From NCBI RefSeq assembly GCF_000472965.1, contig NZ_AXAU01000011.1:124001-188000 (forward strand): a stretch of 64,000 nucleotides of DNA, read 5' to 3'. Below the pieces are notes generated by a model. The model ran no database searches and was not told where the DNA came from. It saw only the letters and a program-made list of their open reading frames with translations. This document shows, in pieces, positions 23,341 to 30,404 of the stretch; positions within the stretch are counted from its first letter, which is position 1, and the number at the start of each line of letters is the position of its first letter. A program made the position numbers and the translations under genes. The DNA comes from Bradyrhizobium murdochi. Its GTDB lineage: Bacteria > Pseudomonadota > Alphaproteobacteria > Rhizobiales > Xanthobacteraceae.

Positions 23341-24414
23341 ATGAACATTTTGGTCAGAGAATTAAACGAGCAGAAGCTGGACGTATTTGTTACGCGGATA
23401 TTGGGCGATCTCGGCGCCGCCATGATTGCGCCGCTGGTGCGCATTGGTGACGAACTCGGACTGTACAGCGCACTCGCCGCGTCGGGACCGGTGACGCCGG
23501 AAGAACTGGCGCGCCGGACCGGAACAGTCGAGCGCCTTGTGCGCGAATGGCTCAGCGCCCACGCCGCCGCCGGCTATCTGGATTATGACGCTGCGACCAA
23601 GCGCTTCTCCATGAATCCCGAACAGGCCATGGTGTTCGGCAATCCTGACAGCCCGGTCTACATGCTGGGCTCGTTCGAGGTTTGCCAGGCGGTGATGGTT
23701 GACCAGCCCAAGGTGAGCAAGGCTTTCCGCAATGGCGGTGGCTCCGGCTACCACGAGCGATGCAATTGCCTGTTCAGCGGAATGTCACGCTTCTTCGGCG
23801 TGAGCTACAAGGCCCATCTGGTGCAGGAATGGCTTCCCGCACTGGACGGCGTGGTCGAAAAGCTCGAGCGCGGCGCGCGGGTCGCGGATATCGGCTGCGG
23901 CCATGGCATCTCGACCATCCTGATGGCCAAAGCGTTCGAACGATCCAGATTCTTCGGGATCGACAACCACGAAGATTCAATCGCCTGCGCCCGCGACGCC
24001 GCGAAACGAGACGGCGTAGCAGCCAGGACGGAATTTGATGTCGCCACGGCCAAGAATTTTGTTGGCGGCAATTTCGACCTGATCTGTTGTTTCGACGCGC
24101 TGCACGACCTTGGTGATCCGGTTGGCGCGGCGAGCCGCATTCTGCAGGCTCTCGCTCCCGACGGCACGTTCATGGCCGTGGAGCCGCTTGCAGGAGACCG
24201 GCTGGAGGACAATATCAATCCGGTCGGCCGTCTCTATTATGCCGGCTCCACCATGATCTGCACGCCAGTTTCCCTGGCGCAGGAGGTAGGGCTCGCCCTC
24301 GGTGGGCAGGCAGGACCAAAGCGGTTGGAAGCGGTTCTGCGCGAAGCCGGATTTAGCCGTGTCCGGATCGCGGCCGAGACACCGTTCAACATCGTGCTCG
24401 AAGCGCGGCGATAA
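23341..24414 (+). CDS. Class I SAM-dependent methyltransferase with N-terminal winged helix
   Basis: A 357-residue protein. Residues about 25-85 look like the dimerisation/winged-helix region of O-methyltransferase-like proteins of the Rv2258c type (LVRIGDELGLYSALAASGPV, then RLVREWLSAHAAAGYL). RVADIGCGHGISTILMAKAF at about residues 179-198 is SAM motif I (D-I-G-C-G-H-G), FFGIDNHEDSI motif II and FDLICCFDALHDLGDP motif IV. AAAGGAGG precedes the ATG. Divergent from a cupin-AraC regulator 152 bp away, which probably controls it. Substrate unknown; relatives act on small molecules rather than nucleic acid. Confidence 0.9.
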   Translation: MNILVRELNEQKLDVFVTRILGDLGAAMIAPLVRIGDELGLYSALAASGPVTPEELARRTGTVERLVREWLSAHAAAGYLDYDAATKRFSMNPEQAMVFGNPDSPVYMLGSFEVCQAVMVDQPKVSKAFRNGGGSGYHERCNCLFSGMSRFFGVSYKAHLVQEWLPALDGVVEKLERGARVADIGCGHGISTILMAKAFERSRFFGIDNHEDSIACARDAAKRDGVAARTEFDVATAKNFVGGNFDLICCFDALHDLGDPVGAASRILQALAPDGTFMAVEPLAGDRLEDNINPVGRLYYAGSTMICTPVSLAQEVGLALGGQAGPKRLEAVLREAGFSRVRIAAETPFNIVLEARR

Positions 24415-24439
24415 GACTGACCGTGCTGTCGTTTCTTAC

Positions 24440-24468
24440 GCCACCGGGAGCACCTGCTCTCCGGTGGC
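24440..24468 (+). terminator. Hairpin after the methyltransferase gene
   Basis: GCCACCGGgAGC acct GCTcTCCGGTGGC folds into a strong stem 25 bp after the stop codon. There is no T-run, so it is only a probable terminator. Confidence 0.5.
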
Positions 24469-24516
24469 AAAGGTGCCTGATCATGACGCAGACGTTACAA
24501 GCAAAACAAGGCAATC

Positions 24517-24561
24517 GAGGACTTGGCCAGGGAGGACTTGACCAGGGAGGACTTGGCCAGG
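24517..24561 (+). repeat. Three tandem 15-bp units
   Basis: GAGGACTTGGCCAGG, GAGGACTTGACCAGG and GAGGACTTGGCCAGG follow one another between the methyltransferase and CapA genes. Five-codon periodicity would be neutral to a frame, but no convincing gene covers it. Confidence 0.8.
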
Positions 24562-24691
24562 CCGGCTGGATCCTCGATCATTGGATCGCCTCTTTCCTCG
24601 CAGCGGTAGAGCGCGCTGTCCGTCATCAACGCACGAAGCATCGGGGGTTCGCGGATGGTCCGCGTCGCGCCGAAAGCGGGCGTGACCAGGG

Positions 24692-25840
24692 TTAGGTCCC
24701 TGCCCGAGGCCCGATAACGACAAGCTGCCGTTCGGAATCAGGAATGACCCTCGTTCCGAACTGCTGACATCTCCTATCCAGTGTCTGCTGGATCCATTCG
24801 ACGTCCTGCCGCGCTGGAATGGAGAGACGAAAGTTCTTGATCTGCAAGGGAGCCAGTGTGAGCGCATGGAGGCTTCCGCTGGTCGGATCCAGGTCGGCGA
24901 AATACATCAAGGCAAGGTCGTCACGGTAGCGCTCGTAACCACTGATGCCTTCATAGTCGTTCAGGAAATCACCGCAGCCATAGAGAATGAGGCGGCCTCG
25001 ATAAATCTCGATCGCTCGCGGATGATGCGAGGAATGCCCGTGGACGATCGATACGCCTGCCTTGTCGATGAGGGCCCGGGCCAGAACTCTCTGCTCTTGG
25101 GGAATGTGATATCCCCAATTGGATCCCCAATGGATCGAAACGACGACGAGATCGCCCGGCCTCCTGTGCGCCATGACCTGGTCGGCGACCTCTGACGCAC
25201 TCGCCTCGGAGAGGTCAGGCAGCAAGTTGACGCCCGGAGTGTCTGCCGTCGCAGCCCATTCGAGCGGGATGCCGCTCGATGTCGATCCAAACGAAAAGAT
25301 CAAGACCCGCGCTTTGCCAAGGTTCAGCACCGCGGGTGTGCGCGCTTCATGATCGTTGCGCCCCGCGCCCGTTGTCTTGACGTTGAGTTTTTGCAGAGTA
25401 GTCAGCGTCTCCAGCAAGCCGGCGCGGCCCCAATCGAGCACATGATTGTTGGCCAATACGCAGCAATTGATCTCAGCCGCCACGAGACATTCTGCATTCT
25501 CGGGACTCATGCGGTAGTTGATGCCCTTGTTCATGCGGTCGTTGCTGCGGGTCACGGCCGTTTCGAGATTGATGATCCGCGCGTCCGGCTGCATGCACGC
25601 CAACTGGTCCAGCGCGGCGCCCCAAATGTAGGACGGCCCGTTCTGCCGCGGAATGGGTCCGTTCGCCTGCTCGGCGAGCAGCACGTACCCCTCCGCCGAT
25701 CGTACGTAATGTTCGTAAATCTCAGGGCTGCAAGGGTGCGCCAGCACCTGGTCGATGCCGCGGCCGCACATGACATCTCCGCAGAGAAAGAGCCGTACTA
25801 ATTTCCGATGCCCAGCCGCCAAACGTCTTTCCTCGAGCAT
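24692..25840 (-). CDS. CapA family protein (poly-gamma-glutamate capsule type)
   Basis: A 382-residue protein of the CapA/PgsA metallophosphatase-like family. LVRLFLCGDVMCGRGIDQVL at residues 14-33 holds the first GD motif; INLETAVTRSN, CCVLANNHVLDWG (N-N-H) near residue 130, SIHWGSNWGY and IVHGHSSHHP (G-H-x-x-H) are the remaining metal-ligand motifs. No signal peptide is visible, so it may act in the cytoplasm, unlike the secreted CapA of Gram-positives. It starts 11 bp after the end of the metallo-beta-lactamase gene, forming an operon. Its true substrate in alphaproteobacteria is unknown. Confidence 0.9.
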   Translation of the reverse strand: MLEERRLAAGHRKLVRLFLCGDVMCGRGIDQVLAHPCSPEIYEHYVRSAEGYVLLAEQANGPIPRQNGPSYIWGAALDQLACMQPDARIINLETAVTRSNDRMNKGINYRMSPENAECLVAAEINCCVLANNHVLDWGRAGLLETLTTLQKLNVKTTGAGRNDHEARTPAVLNLGKARVLIFSFGSTSSGIPLEWAATADTPGVNLLPDLSEASASEVADQVMAHRRPGDLVVVSIHWGSNWGYHIPQEQRVLARALIDKAGVSIVHGHSSHHPRAIEIYRGRLILYGCGDFLNDYEGISGYERYRDDLALMYFADLDPTSGSLHALTLAPLQIKNFRLSIPARQDVEWIQQTLDRRCQQFGTRVIPDSERQLVVIGPRAGT

Positions 25841-25851
25841 GAAAATACCGC

Positions 25852-26871
25852 TCAGGTTGTTGCGTCAGATGTAGGCCCTCTGAACGCCGTCATTACCTCC
25901 GCCAGCATCCGCTCCTCCTCTCCCGCATAGCGCGGAGAGAAGTGAAACGGCTCGACACGGCGCACATTAGCTTCCCGCGCAATTTCTCCGGCAGCCGTCG
26001 TTGTAAGATGGCCCCGCTCCCTCGCCAATGCGGCATCCGTCCTCGCGAATGCCGCATCGATGAAGAGGATGTCCGCATTCCGAACGAGCGCCACGATGGC
26101 GGCGCGATTGGCCGGCGTATCGACAACATCGGTAACATAGGCGATTTTCTGCCCGGCAGTGACCGTCAGGAGGTCACGCAGATTGCCGAGCGGCTCGAGG
26201 CGACCATCCGAAGCTGCAGCCCCATCGATCCGTATCAAATGGTCGTCCGGCCGGCCTTCCACAACCGCCTGCTTGAGCCACTGCAACCACGGACCGACCG
26301 GAAGCCCGCGCTCGGATAGTCTATTTTTCCAAATGTTGACATGAGCCGCTTCCTGCAGGGCAAAGCCGAGGCAGGGCGTGCCGTGCTCGAGGATGGCGGC
26401 GGAAACCCGGCGGGTCCGCTCGTCAGATAGGACGCCGTCAAGAATTGTCTTCGACACCGGCGGTTCCGCGGCAAAGGCGTTCTTCAACCGGAACTGCCTG
26501 GTCGAGATGGAGTTCGGCGTCTCAAGTTCGCTGACAACGAAGATAAGATCGGCGCCGTAGCTCTCGACCAGATTCCATCGATAGGCCTGAAGCTTGTGAA
26601 AGACACGCTCGGCAAAACCGGCCGGGCCGTAAAGATGTACAGTTTTCTCCAGTCCTACGTGCAAACGGAGCAGATGATCGAAGCCAACGAAATGATCGAT
26701 ATGCGCATGCGAGACGAAGATCTGATCGACGCGTCGTATCTTCCGCGGTGACAGTGAAGCGATTTCCCCGAGATCGAACAGCACGCTGTGCGTCTTGAAC
26801 AGCGTCTCCACGTAGACCGTCGGGTCCCCATAGCGACCATTGACCAGGCTCGGATGGAAGATCGGTCGCAT
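25852..26871 (-). CDS. Metallo-beta-lactamase-fold hydrolase, RNase Z-like
   Basis: A 339-residue MBL-fold protein. VSHAHIDH at about residues 53-60 is the H-x-H-x-D-H zinc site; GHLTTTAAGEIAR and VEPFHFSPRY (late His) supply other ligands, and AYVTDVVDTPANRAAI carries the bridging Asp. The layout resembles ElaC/RNase Z more than lactonases, but the tRNA-binding exosite is not evident. It is the first gene of a unit with a CapA-like protein 11 bp downstream, so a joint role in hydrolysing a phosphodiester or polymer seems more likely than tRNA processing. Confidence 0.85.
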   Translation of the reverse strand: MRPIFHPSLVNGRYGDPTVYVETLFKTHSVLFDLGEIASLSPRKIRRVDQIFVSHAHIDHFVGFDHLLRLHVGLEKTVHLYGPAGFAERVFHKLQAYRWNLVESYGADLIFVVSELETPNSISTRQFRLKNAFAAEPPVSKTILDGVLSDERTRRVSAAILEHGTPCLGFALQEAAHVNIWKNRLSERGLPVGPWLQWLKQAVVEGRPDDHLIRIDGAAASDGRLEPLGNLRDLLTVTAGQKIAYVTDVVDTPANRAAIVALVRNADILFIDAAFARTDAALARERGHLTTTAAGEIAREANVRRVEPFHFSPRYAGEEERMLAEVMTAFRGPTSDATT

Positions 26872-27006
26872 GACAAACTATGCAGCAGGTTTTTCACGCG
26901 GCTTGTGCGTCACTCTACCCTCACTGCCCAAGGAACCCTCCTTGTTTACCCGGTCAATGCTCCCTGAACTTCCAGATTTAAGCAGACTTTTGGACTCCCG
27001 CACCGG

Positions 27007-27981
27007 CTAGTTCGTGATCTTGTACCCCGTCTCTTTCACGATCGGCTGCCAGAAGGCGTTATTCGCAGCGAGCTCCTTCGTCAGGCCTTCGGGCGTCGAG
27101 CCGACCGGGATCAGGCCGATCGCTGCGAGCTTTTCCTTGACCTCCGGCTTGGCGAGCGCGGTGGCGACTGCCTCGCTCAGCTTTTTCGCAAGATCCGGCG
27201 AGGCGCCTGCCGGCAGCCACATGCCGTACCAGGCGTCCGCCACCAGATCGACGCCGCTCTCTCTCAGCGTCGGCGCATCGGGCAGGAACGGCGAGCGCTG
27301 CGCGCTGCCGACCGCGAGAATCCGGACGTTGCCCGCGCGATGCTGCGGGATGGCATCGGTCAACGTGGAAATCGCGAACGGCATGTGGCCGCCGACGAGG
27401 TCGTTGATGATCGGCGCACTGCCGCGATAGGCCACGCGGGTCAGCTTGACGCCCAGCGCCTGCTCGAGCCGCGAGCCGGTAAAATGCGGAATGGTACCGT
27501 TGCTCGGCACGCCGAACGTGGCCTGATCCGGATTGGCTTTCAGCCAGGCGACGAATTGCTTGAAGTCCTTGACCTCGGCCGGGACGGCCTTGCCGACAAA
27601 GACGCAGAATTCGAACCGCACGAGCTGGCTGACCGGAACAAAATCCTTCGCCGCGTCGAAGCTCGGCGTGGTCTCGACCATCGGCAGCAAATACATCGTT
27701 GGTCCCGTAGTCACCAGGATGGTCGTGCCGTCGGGATTAGCCCCCTTCACCGCCTTGATGCCGATCAGCCCGTCGCCGCCGGTGCGGTTTTCGACGATGA
27801 TGTTGCGATCGAGCAAGGGAGCGATGTGCTGCGCCAGCAGCCGGCAAAGTGCATCACCGCCGCCGCCGGCGGCAAAGGGAAAGATGATTTTGGTCAGCGG
27901 CCCGGCCTGCGCGAATGCCTTGCCCGTTATCGCCGCCAGCGAACACGCGGCGCTTCCGGCCAGAAAATCTCGGCGCTTCAT
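27007..27981 (-). CDS. Tripartite tricarboxylate transporter substrate-binding protein (Bug family)
   Basis: A 324-residue periplasmic binding protein. MKRRDFLAGSAACSLAAITG is a Tat-like signal (RRDFLAG). LTKIIFPFAAGGGGDALCRL, then VENRTGGDGLIGIKAVKGAN are the Bug-family ligand-loop motifs, and TFGVPSNGTIPHFTGSRLEQ continues the family pattern. GGAGG lies just before ATG 27981. These proteins capture carboxylates for TctAB-type permeases; no permease gene is nearby, which is common for the greatly expanded Bug family. Ligand unknown. Confidence 0.92.
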   Translation of the reverse strand: MKRRDFLAGSAACSLAAITGKAFAQAGPLTKIIFPFAAGGGGDALCRLLAQHIAPLLDRNIIVENRTGGDGLIGIKAVKGANPDGTTILVTTGPTMYLLPMVETTPSFDAAKDFVPVSQLVRFEFCVFVGKAVPAEVKDFKQFVAWLKANPDQATFGVPSNGTIPHFTGSRLEQALGVKLTRVAYRGSAPIINDLVGGHMPFAISTLTDAIPQHRAGNVRILAVGSAQRSPFLPDAPTLRESGVDLVADAWYGMWLPAGASPDLAKKLSEAVATALAKPEVKEKLAAIGLIPVGSTPEGLTKELAANNAFWQPIVKETGYKITN

Positions 27982-28042
27982 TCTATTTCCTCCAAACACT
28001 TTATAATTGTTACCGGCCCCTAACGCTGCGACGATGCTGCGG

Positions 28043-28738
28043 TCAGGCCAGCACCGTCTCGACCACCGTCATAATTCCGATCGCGACGGTGGCAAGGCCG
28101 ACCGCCCCTTGCAGGCCGCGATTGGCCCAAGTGAGCCAGCGGGCGGAGACCACAAGCGGCACCGCGATCGCCGTCGACAGCGCGCCCATGCCGATCATCG
28201 AGCCGACGCCGAACAATGCGATATAGCCGAGCCCGACGGCAGGGCTGGAGGCCTGCGTGACCGCGAGCACGAGAAGTGCGGCCGAGCCCGCCATGCCGTG
28301 CATCAGGCCGACCAGCAGGGTCCGCCAACGGAAACCATGTTCGTGGATGTGAGCGGCGCGGGCGTGCGGCGCGATTTCGCCGGCATGGCTATGGGCGTGG
28401 AAATGCACCGTGCCGTCGCCATGACCGTGTTGATGAAAATGCACCCGGTCGCGCCACAGCCGCCACAGCACATGCGCCCCGAGACCGACCAGCATCAGGC
28501 CGACGGCGGTCTCGAGCGGCTGGGCAACGCTGTCCGGGATCGCGCGGCCGAGCAGAATGGCGACGCCGGCAAACACGAATAAGGTAAGCGTATGGCCGAG
28601 CCCCCAGGTCAGCCCGTGCTTGACGATATCGACCACATGGCTGCGGCGCGCGGCGATGCTGGAGACGGCGGCGATATGATCGGCTTCAAGAGCATGCTGC
28701 ATGCCCAGCAAAAACCCCAGCCCCAGAATTCCGAACAT
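28043..28738 (-). CDS. Nickel/cobalt transporter-like (UreH/NiCoT superfamily) membrane protein
   Basis: A 231-residue protein with about six transmembrane helices. LGMQHALEADHIAAVSSIAA at residues 11-30 contains H-A-L-E-A-D-H, the HX4DH metal motif of NiCoT permeases. A His-rich loop (about residues 96-130, with HFHQHGHGDG and HFHAHSHAG) lies between helices 3 and 4, as in UreH/HupE-type proteins, and LMHGMAGSAALLVLAV is the second signature. It imports or handles nickel or cobalt at the inner membrane. No urease or hydrogenase gene is in the window. Confidence 0.85.
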   Translation of the reverse strand: MFGILGLGFLLGMQHALEADHIAAVSSIAARRSHVVDIVKHGLTWGLGHTLTLFVFAGVAILLGRAIPDSVAQPLETAVGLMLVGLGAHVLWRLWRDRVHFHQHGHGDGTVHFHAHSHAGEIAPHARAAHIHEHGFRWRTLLVGLMHGMAGSAALLVLAVTQASSPAVGLGYIALFGVGSMIGMGALSTAIAVPLVVSARWLTWANRGLQGAVGLATVAIGIMTVVETVLA

Positions 28739-28805
28739 ACGCCCCCTGCTCGCTTGCCTGTTTGATAAAATACCACTTCGAAGCCTTTGTCAGGTCAAGA
28801 CTTCA

Positions 28806-28934
28806 TTGAACAGGCCCGTTTGCCGCCGCCAGGGCCCCGATCGGCGGCGACGAATATGCCGGCGCAACGGCTTTGTCTGCACCCCGGGTACCTGGTTCCG
28901 CGGCGATGACGGCCGCAGGCACATTTGCCAGTAG
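28806..28934 (+). CDS. Possible small Cys-rich protein, about 42 aa
   Basis: The frame ends CRRNGFVCTPGTWFRGDDGR then RHICQ, with cysteines spaced like a small disulfide or metal-binding knot, and is followed 22 bp later by a terminator. The start is not clear (TTG 28806 is one option), and there is no good ribosome-binding site. Suggested by composition and the terminator only. Confidence 0.3.
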   Translation: MNRPVCRRQGPDRRRRICRRNGFVCTPGTWFRGDDGRRHICQ

Positions 28935-28955
28935 GTCAGTGCAAATCGAGTCCAG

Positions 28956-28981
28956 AAAAGGCGCCTGGGGGCCGCCTTTTT
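28956..28981 (+). terminator. Terminator-like hairpin
   Basis: AAAAGGCG-CC tggg GGCCGCCTTTTT pairs with one bulge and ends in a T-run. It would end a plus-strand transcript covering the small ORF at 28806-28934. Confidence 0.55.
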
Positions 28982-29106
28982 CATGCCTCGGGTGCGCTGG
29001 AGCGGTTCTTGAGGTTCTGGTCCTTTGCGACCAAGTCTGCTATTCGAGCCGCCGAAGAGCGGCCCATGCGGCGGGCATTTTCGTTGTCCACCGATCGCTT
29101 CATTTC

Positions 29107-29181
29107 GCCGGTTTAGCTCAGCGGTAGAGCAGCGGTTTTGTAAACCGAAGGTCGGGAGTTCAATCCTCTCAACCGGCACCA
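29107..29181 (+). tRNA. tRNA-Thr (TGT anticodon)
   Basis: GCCGGTTTAGCTCAGCGGTA begins a complete cloverleaf with D arm GCTC/GAGC, anticodon loop TTTGTAA (anticodon TGT), T arm GGGAGTTCAATCCTC, acceptor AACCGGC and encoded CCA. Length 75 nt with CCA. Unlike the Gly and Tyr genes it has no tRNA-flank repeat behind it. Confidence 0.95.
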
Positions 29182-29229
29182 CTTAAGAGCGTCAGGCGGA
29201 CGAAACCGTCCGACCGGGCCAAGACTCGT

Positions 29230-29934
29230 TCAGGCCTCCGCCATTGCTGGGAATTCCACAGGAAGCTGTTGGGGGAACACCATCTCTGCCGATTTCCCAA
29301 GCTCTGCCGAATTCCCAAGGCTCCGCGTTGAATAGGGATCGAGCGACGCTTTCCGTTTGCTTACCCGCTCTACACGCAACTGCAATCCGAACGCCACGAG
29401 AATCGTCAGGACAGTCGTAAATTCGGGAGAACGATCGCCCATGAACGAGCGGTAGAGACGTGTTCGGCCAATCTGTATTCGTCGCGCGAACTCAGTGACG
29501 TTCTCCTGGGCTCGGATGATCTCACCAAAGGTAGAACAAATGGCGCGAAGATTGGATGTTGCAAGGGCAGGATTCAAAAGCTCGGCAACTCCCGCCGGAG
29601 TGCTGTAACGTAAATGGCCATGCACTGGCTGTTGAGAACTATATTTTTCGACCGTGGATGCGGACGGCTGCACTGTAACCAGCCTCAGGCGTAGTGCCGT
29701 GATCACCTTCGTCACTGTGGAAAGCCGCGGCCCCCTCTCCGATGCAAAAGCCCCGTAGAGGTGTGCCCGCTCTATTCCCGATGCGGTGGCGATTGTCGTG
29801 ACATTTTGGGTCCGGACTGCTTCACCGAGAGCCAGGCAAACCTGACGGCTATCGGTGGTTTGAAATGCCTGATTCAAGAATTTTTCAAGCTGAGCCGTGC
29901 TGGCGTATTGAGAGCGACGCGCCGTCTTGGCCAT
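29230..29934 (-). CDS. Protein with two tandem HigA-type antitoxin HTH repeats
   Basis: A 234-residue protein built of two similar units. Unit 1 (about residues 14-98): AQLEKFLNQAFQTTDSRQVC, then ALGEAVRTQNVTTIATASGI, and HLYGAFASERGPRLSTV. Unit 2 (about 112-196): VAELLNPALATSNLRAICST, then FGEIIRAQENVTEFARRIQI, and RLYRSFMGDRSPEFTTV. Each matches the addiction-module antidote fold (TIGR02684 type: LYRxF...PxFxTVxxIxxALGLxL). Ordinary antitoxins have one unit of about 95 residues. No toxin gene is adjacent; a long palindrome lies 34-103 bp upstream (29968-30037). It is probably a DNA-binding regulator derived from an antitoxin. Confidence 0.8.
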   Translation of the reverse strand: MAKTARRSQYASTAQLEKFLNQAFQTTDSRQVCLALGEAVRTQNVTTIATASGIERAHLYGAFASERGPRLSTVTKVITALRLRLVTVQPSASTVEKYSSQQPVHGHLRYSTPAGVAELLNPALATSNLRAICSTFGEIIRAQENVTEFARRIQIGRTRLYRSFMGDRSPEFTTVLTILVAFGLQLRVERVSKRKASLDPYSTRSLGNSAELGKSAEMVFPQQLPVEFPAMAEA

Positions 29935-29967
29935 CTGGTGCCATCCGAATCTGCACCCACCGGCGAA

Positions 29968-30037
29968 TCAGAAATAGCCCCAAGAGGCCGAAAAACCTCT
30001 GGCCGGGCATGGCCAGAGGTTTCGGAGGTATTTCTGA
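29968..30037. promoter_or_regulatory. Long inverted repeat upstream of the double-antitoxin gene
   Basis: TCAGAAATA (29968-29976) pairs with TATTTCTGA (30029-30037), and CCGAAAAACCTCTGGCC (29988-30004) with GGCCAGAGGTTTCGG (30011-30025). The nested symmetry spans 70 bp. It could be an operator for the antitoxin-like protein or a strong transcript hairpin. Confidence 0.6.
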
Positions 30038-30342
30038 AGATGCTGGTGCGCTTCTCCATGAGAGGCCGCCAACCGATTTGGCGACTACGCCTTAGAATAT
30101 TACATGAGTTACTCAGGTTATTACAACATATATTTTAGTTACACAGCGCTCCGGCGGAGACGCTTTGCTCAGGCTCGATGGTGTGCGGGGCGACAAGGCT
30201 TCGCTGAAGGCTCGTCGCTCGATGCAGAGTTCAAACGGCGCGACGGAGATTCCGCGAACATTCTGATGACGGGACGCATTTCCGAGTCTTTGAGCGCTTC
30301 CATAAGCTTGCGCGCCACTTCGGTGTGCTGGCGTGGAGCTCG

Positions 30343-30379
30343 CCAAAAAAGAAACCCCCGGCGGTGAAACCGCCGGGGG
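30343..30379 (-). terminator. Rho-independent terminator of the porin gene
   Basis: CCCCCGGCGG tgaaa CCGCCGGGGG (30355-30379) forms a perfect stem; in the minus direction it runs into TTTCTTTTTT. It lies 25 bp after the porin stop codon. Confidence 0.9.
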
Positions 30380-30404
30380 GTCATTGCGATAGTTCAGTTC
30401 AGGA

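Larger units (their letters stand above)
28739..29106. other. Intergenic region with a possible short transcript
   Basis: A 368-base gap between the transporter gene and tRNA-Thr. It holds a possible small Cys-containing ORF (ending 28934) and a terminator-like hairpin at 28956-28981. Beyond that I see nothing. Confidence 0.5.
29935..30404. other. Intergenic region between double-antitoxin gene and porin
   Basis: A 470-base gap. It holds the long inverted repeat (29968-30037) and the porin terminator (30343-30379). Between them, 30100-30340, a minus-strand frame reads HTEVARKLMEALKDSEMRPV, protein-like in composition but without start signal or known relative; it could be the worn end of a lost gene. 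Confidence 0.45.

Noticed and set aside
24423..24695. 90-codon plus-strand ORF containing the 15-bp repeats
   Set aside because: No ribosome-binding site, repeats explain the open frame, and composition is not protein-like.
28790..29182. Minus-strand ORF of 130 codons starting MVPVERIELPTFG across tRNA-Thr
   Set aside because: It reads the antisense of the tRNA and its terminator; this is a well-known false ORF type over tRNA genes.
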